Origin: Shewanella fodinae
GTDB taxonomy: Bacteria > Pseudomonadota > Gammaproteobacteria > Enterobacterales > Shewanellaceae
Direction of reading: 5' to 3'
Length of the DNA: 64,000 bases
Assembly (NCBI RefSeq): GCF_014651955.1
Contig: NZ_BMXW01000007.1
Span: 122,508 to 186,507 of the forward strand
Within the stretch, counting starts at the first letter, position 1. Every line of letters begins with the position of its first letter. Positions 43,250 to 53,062 of the stretch are shown here, in pieces. A program made the position numbers and the translations under genes. Below the pieces are notes generated by a model. The model searched no databases. It saw only the letters and a program-made list of their open reading frames with translations, and was not told the DNA's origin.

Positions 43250-44386
43250 TCAATATTGCTTAAACTCTTCGGGGATCGGTTGACTAAGCGGCAAAGGGGT
43301 AGGCTTTCGACCCCGGCCTTTCTGATACTGCCGCAGCTGATAAACATAGGCCAGCACTTGCGCCACGGCGGTAAACAGGCCATCAGGGATCTGTTGTTCC
43401 AGTTTGGTGGTGTGGTAAATAGCGCGGGCCAGCAACGGTGCGGCCACGATGGGAACATTATATTCGCGAGCAATCTCACGGATTTTAAAAGCGATGTCAT
43501 CAGCCCCTTTAGCAACCAAATAAGGTGCCGGCGATTTTTTGGCATCATATTTCAGTGCCACCGCAAAATGCTCAGGGTTGACCACAATCACATCAGCCTT
43601 GGGGACCTCTGCCATCATCCGCCGCTGTGCCATTTCTCGCTGTAACTGCCGAATACGCCCTTTAACTTCGGGTTTACCCTCAGTGTCCTTGTACTCATCT
43701 TTGACTTCCTGTTTGGTCATCCTCAACTGTTTGTTGTGATTCCAAATCTGGTATGGCACATCGATGACGACAATTAACAGTGTTGAGGCACACAATAAGA
43801 TAAACAACCAAATCAGCAACTTGAGTGCATGACCAACATTACCGGGCAGATTGTCTTGTGATAGATTGAGAATATCGGGGAAGTAGTAGGTCAGCAAAAA
43901 ATAGCCTGAGAGGGCTACCACCGAGAATTTGGCAATTCCCTTGGTAAGTTCCACCACGGCCTGAATACCGAACATGCGTTTTAGGCCGTTCACCGGGTTC
44001 ATTTTAGTGCCTTTAGGCATAATCGCTTCGGTGGAAAAAGTAATTCCCCCCAACACAATGTTGCCAATAAATGCCACAGCACCAAGCATCAGAATAAAAC
44101 CAAGCACGGGCCAGCCTAACTCGCTTATCACCGTCTGCCACACAGTAAACATGCTGTTAGTATCAAAAATCTGTGACCGGTCCATGGTGTAGACTTTGGT
44201 CATCATTTCCATCAGGCTTTTAGCTAGACTAGGACCAATCACCATGAGGCCGATGGCTGCTGCCAACAGCACCGCAGAGGTACCCAATTCACGCGAACGC
44301 GCGACCTGTCCTTTTTCTCTTGCCTGCTCCAGTCGCCTCGACGTCGCTTGTTCGGTCTTTTCTTGACCATCCTGATTTTCCGCCAT
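43250..44386 (-). CDS. flhB: Flagellar export switch protein FlhB
   Basis: A 378-residue FlhB with four membrane helices in the first 220 residues and the cytoplasmic autocleavage domain. The cleavage loop reads VVNPEHFAVAL: Asn and Pro, between which cleavage occurs, are kept, while the third position is Glu instead of the common Thr. It switches export from hook to filament proteins. The ATG overlaps the fliR stop by one base. Confidence 0.96.
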   Translation of the reverse strand: MAENQDGQEKTEQATSRRLEQAREKGQVARSRELGTSAVLLAAAIGLMVIGPSLAKSLMEMMTKVYTMDRSQIFDTNSMFTVWQTVISELGWPVLGFILMLGAVAFIGNIVLGGITFSTEAIMPKGTKMNPVNGLKRMFGIQAVVELTKGIAKFSVVALSGYFLLTYYFPDILNLSQDNLPGNVGHALKLLIWLFILLCASTLLIVVIDVPYQIWNHNKQLRMTKQEVKDEYKDTEGKPEVKGRIRQLQREMAQRRMMAEVPKADVIVVNPEHFAVALKYDAKKSPAPYLVAKGADDIAFKIREIAREYNVPIVAAPLLARAIYHTTKLEQQIPDGLFTAVAQVLAYVYQLRQYQKGRGRKPTPLPLSQPIPEEFKQY

Positions 44387-45183
44387 CAGGGACCTCCATC
44401 AAGCTTGCATTGCAACTGAGCAATATCACACAACAATACCTGCGCGTCATGCCAGACATCATCGAAATGTGCCATCACAGGCCCCAATGTAAGCCACAAT
44501 ATCAGCAAGCCGCCAATCATAGTGACGGGAAAGCCAATAGAGAAGATATTCAATTGCGGTGAAGCACGCGTCATCACACCAAAAGCCAGATTCACCGTCA
44601 GCAGGGCCACAATGGCTGAAACGGACATAGTTAGCGCCGCGCCAAACATATAGCTGCCCCACTCTGCCAAGCTGCGATAACTGGCAATACTAATACCGTG
44701 AATAGATACGGGGATGGTATTAAAACTGGCAACGAGCATGCGGATCAGTACCAAGTGACCATCAACGCTGAGGAAAATCAGTGTTGTCAGCACCAGAAAG
44801 AAGTTGCCCACAACCGGCGTTTGCTGTCCAGAAGCCGGGTCAACCATAGACGCAAAACCTAAACTGGTTTGCATGCCGATAATCTGCCCGGTCAAGACAA
44901 ATGTCTGCATCAACAATAACGTCACAAACCCCATCGCTGAGCCGATAAGTAGTTGCTGAACCGTCACCAATACCGATTCCAGTGACATTAGCTCAATGTT
45001 GGGCATGGGAGGTAATACCGGTGCCACGGCTACGGTAATGGCTACCGCCATCAACAGGCGCACTCTGGTGGGTGTGGTACTAGCACCGAAAATCGCCATC
45101 ACCATCAACATACTGGCAATACGAAAAAGTGGCCAAAGATAAGCGGCCAGTACCTGTTGAATGGAATCAAACAGGATTTCCAT
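44386..45183 (-). CDS. fliR: Flagellar export protein FliR
   Basis: A 265-residue membrane protein of the export gate with the family start (ILFDSIQQVLAAYLWPLFRIASMLMV) and about six helices. FliR forms the gate core with FliP and FliQ. It is 3 nt after fliQ, and its stop touches the flhB start. Full length. Confidence 0.96.
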   Translation of the reverse strand: MEILFDSIQQVLAAYLWPLFRIASMLMVMAIFGASTTPTRVRLLMAVAITVAVAPVLPPMPNIELMSLESVLVTVQQLLIGSAMGFVTLLLMQTFVLTGQIIGMQTSLGFASMVDPASGQQTPVVGNFFLVLTTLIFLSVDGHLVLIRMLVASFNTIPVSIHGISIASYRSLAEWGSYMFGAALTMSVSAIVALLTVNLAFGVMTRASPQLNIFSIGFPVTMIGGLLILWLTLGPVMAHFDDVWHDAQVLLCDIAQLQCKLDGGP

Positions 45184-45186
45184 GCA

Positions 45187-45456
45187 CTAACCCACCACTT
45201 GCGGGATCCGCTGCACCATTTCCATAAAGAAGTCCATCATCGTCTGCACTAACCAGTGGCCGAGAAACATCAGCGCTAATAAGGTTGTTAGCAAACGCGG
45301 TAAAAAACTCAGCGTCTGCTCGTTGATTGAGGTGGCAGCCTGAAAAACCGACACAACCAGACCAATGATCAGACTAGGCACGATAACCGCAGACACGATG
45401 ATCACAATCACCGACAGCGCTTCACGCAACACATCGACAAAAGCTTCAGGTGTCAT
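45187..45456 (-). CDS. fliQ: Flagellar export protein FliQ
   Basis: An 89-residue two-helix protein: EAFVDVLREALSVIVIIVSAVIVPSLIIGLVVSVFQAATSINEQTLSFLPR is the usual FliQ N-terminal hairpin. It is part of the FliPQR gate and lies 9 nt after the end of the fliP region. Confidence 0.97.
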   Translation of the reverse strand: MTPEAFVDVLREALSVIVIIVSAVIVPSLIIGLVVSVFQAATSINEQTLSFLPRLLTTLLALMFLGHWLVQTMMDFFMEMVQRIPQVVG

Positions 45457-45465
45457 GGTGCTCTC

Positions 45466-46212
45466 CTATTGCCCGAAACTGTTGGCTAACGTACCCATTA
45501 CCAGCGTCCAGCCATCCACCAGCACAAACAACATAATCTTAAATGGCAGAGAAACAATCATCGGAGACAACATCATCATCCCCATGGCCATCAGGATACT
45601 GGCAACTACCAGATCAAGCACCAGGAATGGAATAAACAGCATAAAACCGATTTGAAATGCGGTTTTAAGCTCGCTAGTGATAAATGCCGGGATCACTACT
45701 GTCATTGGGGTATCTTCCGGTTTTTGAATATTCTTGTAACCGGCAATTTCAATAAAGGAATTCAAATCAGTGTTACGGGTTTGCGCCAGCATAAACTGTT
45801 TCAGTGGCCCCTCACCGGTTTTTATGGCTTGTTGCAGTGTCATGGTTTCATTCATGTAAGGCTGCACCGCATTGTCATAAATTTTATCAAACACTGGCGA
45901 CATGATAAAAAAAGTCATAAACAGGCTGATACCAATCAATACCTGATTTGACGGCGTCTGCTGCAACCCTAGTGCTTAACGCAAGATAGCCAGCACCACA
46001 ATTATCCGGGTAAAAGAGGTGAGCATGATGACCATTGCGGGCAAAAAGCTCAGCGCTGTCATCAGCAACAGGATCTGCATGGTCACTGAATATTCAGTCG
46101 CACCATTAGGCCCTGTGGTGACGGTCACCGCAGGAAATAAAGCATCCTGAGCCTGCGCCATTGAAGGCAGCAGCAATACCAGCAGCGCGACAAGCGGCAG
46201 CGACCACTTCAT
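45466..46212 (-). pseudogene. fliP: fliP interrupted by an in-frame TAA stop
   Basis: The first 78 codons (46212-45979) give a signal-peptide start ([16 protein letters not shown]) and the FliP block [19 protein letters not shown]. Then TAA (45976-45978) stands where the family has Gln (LRQALG). Without any frame change the sequence goes on [27 protein letters not shown] and ends normally at 45466 (total about 247 residues plus the stop). So one C-to-T change of CAA would explain it. Restart at the TTG 9 nt later (45966) would lack the first membrane part. FliP is essential for flagellar export. A sequencing error, real loss of motility, or stop readthrough are all possible. Confidence 0.9.
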
Positions 46213-46577
46213 TGCTGACCCTGCCTGGCCATTTTTAGCCGATTCGCGAAAGTATTGGTTTCAATCAACACTGGCTGCTGCAATTTGTCCAGTAAGGTGA
46301 TCTGCCCGGCGGTCACGCCCAATAAATACTGCTGTCCGTCAAGCTCAGCCAATACCAAGCGTTCCTTCGGTCCCACAGGTGTCTGCGCCAGCGTTTTGAT
46401 CACAGAATGAGTGCCACTGACCAGATTCAGGCGTTTCAGCAGATAAGCCAGCAAAAAAATGATCAGCAATACCAACAACAGGCCACCAAACATACCGGCA
46501 AAAGCGGTGATATCCACGGAGCTTTTACCGGTAACCGCTTGGGCTGCATCTGCGGTAGTTGCAAGGGTCTGACTCAT
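46209..46577 (-). CDS. fliO: Flagellar export accessory protein FliO
   Basis: About 122 residues from the ATG at 46577; a longer frame to 46625 would overlap fliN. One membrane helix ([25 protein letters not shown]) precedes a small cytoplasmic domain with the [39 protein letters not shown] pattern of FliO. It aids FliP assembly. The stop overlaps the fliP start as ATGA. Confidence 0.92.
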   Translation of the reverse strand: MSQTLATTADAAQAVTGKSSVDITAFAGMFGGLLLVLLIIFLLAYLLKRLNLVSGTHSVIKTLAQTPVGPKERLVLAELDGQQYLLGVTAGQITLLDKLQQPVLIETNTFANRLKMARQGQQ

Positions 46578-46584
46578 AAGAAGC

Positions 46585-46962
46585 TCACTTGAGTTTTTTG
46601 ATACGTTCAGTCTGGCTGATAACATCGGTCAGGCGGATACCAAATTTATCGTTAACCACCACCACTTCACCATGGGCAATCAGCGTGCCATTTACCATTA
46701 CATCGAGCGGCTCTCCGGCCACTCGGTCCAGCTCAACCACAGACCCTTGGTTTAACTGCAACAGGTTGCGAATGCTGATGAAGCTACGTCCTACTTCCAT
46801 TGAAATAGTGACGGGGATGTCCAAAATGGTATCCAATTTAGCGTCATCTACTAAGGTGGTTTTAGCTGTGCTTTTCAGCTCATCCAGCTCCACCGCTTTA
46901 GCTTCTTCGTCGGCTTGTTCTGCCATCGCGGCAGCCCAATCGTCCATCTCATCGTTACTCAT
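46585..46962 (-). CDS. fliN: Flagellar motor switch protein FliN
   Basis: A 125-residue SpoA-domain protein: an acidic N-terminus (DDWAAAMAEQADEE), then LDTILDIPVTISMEVGRSFISIRNLLQLNQGSVVELDRVAGEPLDVMVNGTLIAHGEVVVVNDKFGIRLTDVI, the standard FliN core. It forms the lower C-ring with FliM. 12 nt after fliM. Confidence 0.97.
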   Translation of the reverse strand: MSNDEMDDWAAAMAEQADEEAKAVELDELKSTAKTTLVDDAKLDTILDIPVTISMEVGRSFISIRNLLQLNQGSVVELDRVAGEPLDVMVNGTLIAHGEVVVVNDKFGIRLTDVISQTERIKKLK

Positions 46963-46974
46963 GCGTATTGCACC

Positions 46975-48003
46975 TTATATTTCAGAGAGATCTTTTGACT
47001 TGTTTTTATGGGTAACCAGCTGTAACTCGGTCTTGACCGTTTCTGGCCGCTGGATCTTGGCGGCGACTTGTAGTGCCAGATTATCCTGAACTTTACCAAG
47101 TTTACAGCGATAGGTCGGCAGATCTTCAATGCGCATCACCAGATATTCAGGTAACTCGACCGGAATAACATCACCCGCTTTAAATTCCATCACATCTCTG
47201 AGTGACAGTTCTTTTTCCACCAAGGTGGCATCAATCCCCACTTTGACATCCATGATTTCATCTTTAAGCGCTTGCGACCAGCGCATGTCGGTATCTTGTT
47301 TATCACTTTGCACACCGGCATCAAGTAACTCACGGATAGGTTCAATCATGGAATAAGGCATGGTGATATGGAAGTCCCCACCACCACCGTCGACTTCAAT
47401 GTGAAATGAGTTGACCACCACAACCTCAGTCGGGCTGACGATGTTAGCCATTGCCGGGTTAACTTCAGAATCGAGAAAATCAAACTCCACATCCATTACC
47501 GGTGCCCAAGCATCTTTGTAATCTTCAAAGACGATCTTCATCAGTAACTGAATGATTCGCCGTTCCGTTGGGGTGAATTCGCGCCCTTCAATCTTGGCGT
47601 GAAAACGCCCGTCCCCACCAAAAAAGTTATCCACGAGGATAAATACCAGACGCGCTTCCATGGTGATCAGCGCTGTGCCTTTGAGCGGATTGAAACGCAC
47701 CATGTTAAGACTGGTGGGCACAAACAACGTATGCACATACTCGCCAAATTTCAGCATTTGCACACCATTGATGGAAACTTCTGCTGAGCGCCGCATCATA
47801 TTGAACATGCTGATCCGCAGATGCCGGGCAAAACGCTCGTTGACAATTTCCAGCGTCGGCATACGTCCACGGACGATGCGATCCTGAGAGGAAAAGTCAT
47901 AGTTCTTGGCCTCAAGGCCGGACTCTTCTACCTCTTCTTCATCGATATCATCGACACCATGCAACAGCGCATCAATTTCGTCCTGGCTTAATAAGTCGCT
48001 CAC
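46975..48003 (-). CDS. fliM: Flagellar motor switch protein FliM
   Basis: A 342-residue FliM. The N-terminal peptide LLSQDEIDALLHG is the CheY-P docking site; GRMPTLEIVNERFARHLR begins the middle domain, and the SpoA part ends the protein. It lies 30 nt after fliL. The docking peptide closely resembles the CheA linker repeats. Confidence 0.97.
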   Translation of the reverse strand: MSDLLSQDEIDALLHGVDDIDEEEVEESGLEAKNYDFSSQDRIVRGRMPTLEIVNERFARHLRISMFNMMRRSAEVSINGVQMLKFGEYVHTLFVPTSLNMVRFNPLKGTALITMEARLVFILVDNFFGGDGRFHAKIEGREFTPTERRIIQLLMKIVFEDYKDAWAPVMDVEFDFLDSEVNPAMANIVSPTEVVVVNSFHIEVDGGGGDFHITMPYSMIEPIRELLDAGVQSDKQDTDMRWSQALKDEIMDVKVGIDATLVEKELSLRDVMEFKAGDVIPVELPEYLVMRIEDLPTYRCKLGKVQDNLALQVAAKIQRPETVKTELQLVTHKNKSKDLSEI

Positions 48004-48033
48004 GATACCGCCTCTATTTTGTCAAATCCGGGG

Positions 48034-48555
48034 CTATTGCATCACAAAGCCGGTAAACAGTACTTTTTCGACCACTTTGCGGCCTGTTACCGGTTGCAGC
48101 GTATTCTGTACATTCAATAGTGCCAATTGTCGTAACTCATCTTTTCCGGCCTGGGTGCTGAGTTTCTCAACACTGCCGCTGCTGAAAGTGGTCAACAACG
48201 CATCTTCCACCAGTGGAATATGCTTTTTCAACAACGTGTCATCATCACTGCCACGCACCATCAACTGCACTTTAATCTCCACCAGCCGAGTTTGATTATT
48301 TCCCGGCAGATTGAATAAAAAGGGTCTTGGCATTGCCACATAAAATGCTTCTTTGGCCGTGTCAGGCTGTGCCGTTTTAGTGGCGTCAGCCGCGGCAGGT
48401 GCTTCCTCTTTACTGCCGCCCAGCACCAACCACAGCACAACGCCAAGCAGCACCAATACCAGTACACCCGCACCGCCGAAAATCAGTAACTTTTTCTTGC
48501 GTTTGCTATTACCTTCCTGGTTTTCCTGCAATTGCAGTTCGTCTTGTTCTGCCAT
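48034..48555 (-). CDS. fliL: Flagellar basal body-associated protein FliL
   Basis: A 173-residue FliL with an N-terminal charged stretch, one membrane helix (KLLIFGGAGVLVLVLLGVVLWLVLGG) and a periplasmic stomatin-like domain containing YVAMPRPFLFNLPGNN and the end KVLFTGFVMQ. It stabilises the stator around the motor. 54 nt after fliK. Confidence 0.93.
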   Translation of the reverse strand: MAEQDELQLQENQEGNSKRKKKLLIFGGAGVLVLVLLGVVLWLVLGGSKEEAPAAADATKTAQPDTAKEAFYVAMPRPFLFNLPGNNQTRLVEIKVQLMVRGSDDDTLLKKHIPLVEDALLTTFSSGSVEKLSTQAGKDELRQLALLNVQNTLQPVTGRKVVEKVLFTGFVMQ

Positions 48556-48609
48556 GAATTATTCCTGTTACGCTGTCCGATAACGTTCCCGGCCTAATAG
48601 GTTACCTGC

Positions 48610-50235
48610 TCACGCATAATAATCTATAGCAGATGTCGAAGTTAACGACGGTTCTGGGGCCGCGCTGAGTTCTTCGGCGGAAATTTCACCAACAGCTGTT
48701 GAAGAAATGTCACCATTGCTGGACATCTGCCCCTGCGGCTGACTCTGCTGCCCACCACCTTGAGATACTTGTCCGTCTGCCAATTGCATTCCTTGCTGTT
48801 GTAACAACTCTCTTAATCTGGGCATCGAATGCTCAAGCAGATCTCGGGTTTGCGGCTGGGTGACATGGAACTGCACCTGAGTGTGGTCCCCTTGTACTTG
48901 CAACTTGACTGTCATCGCCCCAAGCTCTGGCGGATCGAGGCGGATCTCCGCATGATGCACACCATTGTTAACCATCGTCAGCAACTGTTGCCTCATGACC
49001 GGGGCAAATCGTTGCGCCAATTCCTGGGCATTTTGTAATGGCTCGCCCACCTGACGCATTGACAGCTGATACTGAACAATTTCATGGCGCTGATTAGTAT
49101 TCGCCGCACCCAGCGCCAAGGAGTTCTGTGTCGATTTGTTGTCTGTAATAACGTTATCCGACAAGCTCTCTTTGTTTAACGGGGACTTTACAGCGTTATC
49201 TGCAACGCTTTCGAGTGCCGCCTTGATGCTGTCGCTGAATTTATCTAGGCTGCTTGCTTTAGCTGCGCCATCACCGTCAGCGCTCAGCATAGTGCCTTGT
49301 TGTTCCGCTTTGTTGGCTGCGAGCCCCGCCAGCAGCGACTTGTCAGTCACGCTGTTGTTATCGCCGTCTTTTGCTGACGATTGCTCATCGGCCAATAATT
49401 GCGCCAATAGTTGCTGTAACTGCCCTTGAGGCGATGCCTGTGTTGAACCGTTGACGTCAAGCAACTCGTCACCACTCGAGGAGTTTGATGGTTGTGACGT
49501 CTGATTTACCGGCAACTGTTGTAGTGCTGCCAATAACTCTGCTAGCGCTTGTTCAAGCGGAGAATCCGCTTGTGATTCATCGTCCTTGTTAACCCCAGTC
49601 TTAGCGGTAGCACTTTGGTCAGAGGGCGCCGTATGCACCTCGGAGTCAGTTTGCTGCAACTGAGACAATAATGCCTGTAATGTTTGGTCGGTGTCTGTTG
49701 TCGATGCATCACCTTGCTGCTGACTTTGCTGTAGCAACGCCGCAAGTGCATTAAGTAATTTAGCAAGCGCAGAGTTGCTGCTATCCCCAATAGTATCACT
49801 GCCAGAGTTCTCGGCGGACTGACTGTTCAGCATTGCGGCTAATTGCTTTAGCATTGCTTTGGGATCTTCCGCTGAAAGCTGTTGTAACTGCTGTTCGTCC
49901 AGCCCGGCTAATTGGGCCAGTTTGGTGACAGCATTTTGTAATTTTTCTTCCGGCGGCAACTTCTTGCCCATCGAAATCTGCCCTAACACAGAGGCGACTT
50001 TATCATCAGCGTCAGCGTTGCTGCTGGATAAGGTCTTCTTACTACCCGCGGCGGCTGATGCAGAGTAAGCACTCACCTGTGCGCTGGCTTTATTCCCGGC
50101 GTAATTATTACTGGATTGCGCTTGTTGAAAAGCATCAAAAAAATCAGATTTATCAGAACCTTTAGCAGAGTCTGTGATGACTTTCCCCGCGTTATTCTGA
50201 GGAGATAATAATACGTTGTTGGCTAGCTGTTGCAT
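48610..50235 (-). CDS. fliK: Flagellar hook-length control protein FliK
   Basis: A 541-residue FliK: a long Gln/Ser/Ala/Asp-rich ruler region and the conserved C-terminal domain (about residues 420-500) with EIRLDPPELGAMTVKLQVQGDHTQVQFHV and LRELLQQQGMQLADGQVSQG. It measures hook length and signals to FlhB. A sigma-54 promoter lies about 90 nt upstream, so it starts the fliKLMNOPQR-flhB unit. Confidence 0.95.
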   Translation of the reverse strand: MQQLANNVLLSPQNNAGKVITDSAKGSDKSDFFDAFQQAQSSNNYAGNKASAQVSAYSASAAAGSKKTLSSSNADADDKVASVLGQISMGKKLPPEEKLQNAVTKLAQLAGLDEQQLQQLSAEDPKAMLKQLAAMLNSQSAENSGSDTIGDSSNSALAKLLNALAALLQQSQQQGDASTTDTDQTLQALLSQLQQTDSEVHTAPSDQSATAKTGVNKDDESQADSPLEQALAELLAALQQLPVNQTSQPSNSSSGDELLDVNGSTQASPQGQLQQLLAQLLADEQSSAKDGDNNSVTDKSLLAGLAANKAEQQGTMLSADGDGAAKASSLDKFSDSIKAALESVADNAVKSPLNKESLSDNVITDNKSTQNSLALGAANTNQRHEIVQYQLSMRQVGEPLQNAQELAQRFAPVMRQQLLTMVNNGVHHAEIRLDPPELGAMTVKLQVQGDHTQVQFHVTQPQTRDLLEHSMPRLRELLQQQGMQLADGQVSQGGGQQSQPQGQMSSNGDISSTAVGEISAEELSAAPEPSLTSTSAIDYYA

Positions 50236-50321
50236 GCTGTCCTCCAGCGTGAAGCCACTGCATTATTGCTGTTCTGCAGTGACCTGAAATTTGGCGATAT
50301 CTACCAGTAGTAATGACATTA

Positions 50322-50337
50322 AGCAAAAAACAGGCCA
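50322..50337 (-). promoter_or_regulatory. Sigma-54 promoter of fliK operon
   Basis: TGGCCTGTTTTTTGCT on the minus strand: GG and GC at exact -24/-12 spacing. It lies in the 109-nt fliJ-fliK gap, with room for a leader of about 75 nt before the fliK start. Confidence 0.8.
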
Positions 50338-50344
50338 GATAGTT

Positions 50345-50800
50345 TTATAGATGAGTGCTCAGTTTTCGTCGCTGGAACTGTTGGGAGGCAAATTCGTCAA
50401 TGAGCTTTTGTTCTTGCTTATTTTCTCGTTGTTGTTTTTGCAGAGCTTTCTTCTCCAGCAGTAGTTCTACCGCTTTACGTTTCTGCTGCTTTTCCATCCA
50501 GTGTTGCTGCCGGTACTGCTTTTGCCGCTCAGCCTCAGCCACCACCACCAACTGTTGTTTAATTGCCTCATCCACCTGACGCACAAAGCGGTGAAACTGC
50601 TGATAATAGTCAGCACGGATCTGCTGTCCTTGCTGTGCGGCTAACTGTCGCATGTAGTCGAGGCGGTAATCTCGCAACGACTGTAACTGATTGACGCGTT
50701 TTTGGTGCTCAAACTGCGCCGCCTTTAAGCGTAGTGCGGCCTGCTCTTCAGCTTCGTTGGCCAATTTAAGCACGGTAAGTAATGGATCGGTTTGCGCCAT
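50345..50800 (-). CDS. fliJ: Flagellar protein FliJ
   Basis: A 151-residue all-helical coiled coil, rich in Gln, Lys and Arg, beginning DPLLTVLKLANEAEEQAALRLKAAQ. That is the FliJ pattern: a chaperone escort and central stalk of the FliI ATPase ring. It follows fliI by 14 nt. Confidence 0.92.
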   Translation of the reverse strand: MAQTDPLLTVLKLANEAEEQAALRLKAAQFEHQKRVNQLQSLRDYRLDYMRQLAAQQGQQIRADYYQQFHRFVRQVDEAIKQQLVVVAEAERQKQYRQQHWMEKQQKRKAVELLLEKKALQKQQRENKQEQKLIDEFASQQFQRRKLSTHL

Positions 50801-50814
50801 CTAATTTTAAGCCC

Positions 50815-52155
50815 TCATACTCGGCACTGTGCGGCGAGTTGCCCCAACATCTGTTGACTGTCGGCAAAACTAACCGACTCATGCAGCCGCTGTCTGAGAA
50901 AAGCATTCATCGCCGGTTGCAGACGAATGGCATTGTCAATCCGCGGATCGCTGCCCTGAGAATAAGCACCAATAGATATCAAATCGCGATTTTGTTGATA
51001 CAGAGAGTACATCTGTTTAACCCGGCGCATCGCCTCCAGATGTTCGGCAGAAATCACCATAGGCGCAACACGGCTGATGGAAGCTTCGATATCGATTGCC
51101 GGATAGTGTCCAGAATCTGCCAGTGCACGTGACAGAACAATATGGCCATCAAGAATCGCTCGAGAAGCATCGGCAATCGGGTCTTGCTGATCATCACCTT
51201 CCGTCAACACTGTATAAAAAGCGGTAATAGAGCCCTGACCTTCACCTCCGTTCCCAGCACGTTCGACCAATCGCGGTAACCGCGCAAATACTGATGGCGG
51301 ATAACCTTTGGTGGCAGGCGGCTCCCCTACGGCTAATGCGATTTCACGCTGCGCCTGGGCATAACGGGTCAGACTGTCCATCAGTAGCAGCACGTCATAT
51401 CCCAAATCACGAAAATACTCGGCAATGCGTGTAGAGGTTTCGCAGGCACGCAAGCGCATCAGCGGCGAGGTATCAGCGGGGGCAGCAATAACTACCGAAC
51501 GGGCGCGCCCCTCGTCACCCAAAATCTCTTCAATAAACTCTTTAACTTCGCGACCACGTTCACCGACAAGTCCCACAACAATGATGTCAGCCGTAGTACC
51601 ACGGGTCATCATCCCCAACAACACACTTTTGCCGACACCTGAGCCAGCGAACAACCCCATGCGCTGACCTTTCCCTACCGTCAACATGGCATTGATAGCC
51701 CTAACGCCAACATCAAGTGGTTCAGTAATTGCTCGTCTGGCTAACGGATTGATTGGTTCGCTGTGGCGAGAGGTCTGCTCCTGAGTACTCAGCGGCCCAA
51801 GACCATCTAAGGGTTGACCGTTGCCATCAAGCACACGCCCAAGCAGTTTCATGCCGACATTAAGACTTGTCTGCTCACCAAGGGGAATAACTCGAGCACC
51901 AGGCACCACGCCACGTAATTCCTCAACCGGCATCAAATACAACAGGTCATCGTCAAACCCAACGACCTCGGCCACCATGGTGCCAGATACGGTATCAATG
52001 GCACATAGACTACCAACAGGCGCTCGGCAGCCCGTCGCTTCCAGCGTTAAACCGACGACTCGCACCAGTTGTCCGCTGGCGATGGGCTGATAAGACCCCG
52101 TACGTTGATTGAGCTGACTCAATTCATCAAGCAGATGGCGTTGGCGCTGTTCCAT
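50815..52155 (-). CDS. fliI: Flagellum-specific ATP synthase FliI
   Basis: About 446 residues from the ATG at 52155, which has AGGAGAGG just upstream; a frame start at 52176 is less well placed. Walker A is [16 protein letters not shown] near residue 175, Walker [13 protein letters not shown], and the catalytic region [15 protein letters not shown]1-beta-like ATPase that loads export substrates. It overlaps fliH by 29 nt. Confidence 0.96.
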   Translation of the reverse strand: MEQRQRHLLDELSQLNQRTGSYQPIASGQLVRVVGLTLEATGCRAPVGSLCAIDTVSGTMVAEVVGFDDDLLYLMPVEELRGVVPGARVIPLGEQTSLNVGMKLLGRVLDGNGQPLDGLGPLSTQEQTSRHSEPINPLARRAITEPLDVGVRAINAMLTVGKGQRMGLFAGSGVGKSVLLGMMTRGTTADIIVVGLVGERGREVKEFIEEILGDEGRARSVVIAAPADTSPLMRLRACETSTRIAEYFRDLGYDVLLLMDSLTRYAQAQREIALAVGEPPATKGYPPSVFARLPRLVERAGNGGEGQGSITAFYTVLTEGDDQQDPIADASRAILDGHIVLSRALADSGHYPAIDIEASISRVAPMVISAEHLEAMRRVKQMYSLYQQNRDLISIGAYSQGSDPRIDNAIRLQPAMNAFLRQRLHESVSFADSQQMLGQLAAQCRV

Positions 52156-53050
52156 GATCCTCTCCTGCCCCCGCATCTGACGCTTCAGAAGTTACCTTAT
52201 CCTGCGGATCTGCTTCGTTGCTTACATGCTGTTCAGACGATAACTGCTGTGCTAATTGTGTTTCGTCCCGCGCCAGTTGCTGACGGCGATTCAAGGTTTC
52301 ACTGAACACTTTCTGCAACCGAGTTTCCAGCCGCATATCCACCTGTGAACGCTGGCAAGCCACGACACAATCACCACGACTGAGCCCCGGATCTTTTTCG
52401 ATTTGCCACTGATGACGCTGTAATTGTTCGGCGCCATACAGCGATTGCACCAGTTCCGCATCCTCTGGGTGCAGCCGGATAGTGACCTTTTGTTCCTTTA
52501 TCGGTAACGCGTCAATCCCCTGACGCAACGCCGCGAGAATATGCTCTGGATGGGTTTTCAATTCATGACCAATAACACTGCGGCTAAGATTTTCTGCCAG
52601 GGTCAATAAAGACTGTTCTATCTGTAAATCCAGTAACGCCAAAGGGTGCTGAAACTGCGTCAACAACTGTTCAAACTGACTGAGCAATGTTTGCGCTTGC
52701 AGTAATCCTTCCGCTTTACCTTGTTCCAACCCTTGCGCTAAGCCTTCTGCATGGCCCTGCTCCAGCCCTTGCAAGCGTCCTTGTTCTAGACCTTCTTTAA
52801 GACCGGCTGCCTTGCCCTCGGCAAACCCTTCCTGCTCAGCATCAGCACGAATGGATTCAATTTCCGCCATGGTCGGCGGTGCAACCGGCTTATCAGCGCT
52901 TGGCGCTTGATATTCTACAGTTTTACGTCCAAAAACATTGGTTTCCATTTTCGGCGGCAGAAAAGCGCCAACATCAGGCAAAGGCCACTCGTCAAACGAG
53001 GAGGCCTCTTCTGGCGGGATAATATTCCGTGAGGGTATGTGTTCGGCCAT
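52127..53050 (-). CDS. fliH: Flagellar assembly protein FliH
   Basis: A 307-residue FliH. The middle holds a run of GLEQG-type repeats ([22 protein letters not shown] and so on, about residues 80-115), the glycine-helix repeats typical of FliH, and the C-terminal part resembles the delta/b subunits of ATPases. It regulates FliI and links it to the C-ring. 12 nt after fliG. Confidence 0.93.
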   Translation of the reverse strand: MAEHIPSRNIIPPEEASSFDEWPLPDVGAFLPPKMETNVFGRKTVEYQAPSADKPVAPPTMAEIESIRADAEQEGFAEGKAAGLKEGLEQGRLQGLEQGHAEGLAQGLEQGKAEGLLQAQTLLSQFEQLLTQFQHPLALLDLQIEQSLLTLAENLSRSVIGHELKTHPEHILAALRQGIDALPIKEQKVTIRLHPEDAELVQSLYGAEQLQRHQWQIEKDPGLSRGDCVVACQRSQVDMRLETRLQKVFSETLNRRQQLARDETQLAQQLSSEQHVSNEADPQDKVTSEASDAGAGEDHGTAPTPSA

Positions 53051-53062
53051 AGCGCCAACGCC

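Noticed and set aside
45466..45966. Separate 166-residue gene starting at TTG
   Set aside because: It is the C-terminal two-thirds of FliP in the same frame as the upstream 78 codons; the TTG start has no clear ribosome site and the protein would lack the first membrane part. Treated as interrupted fliP.
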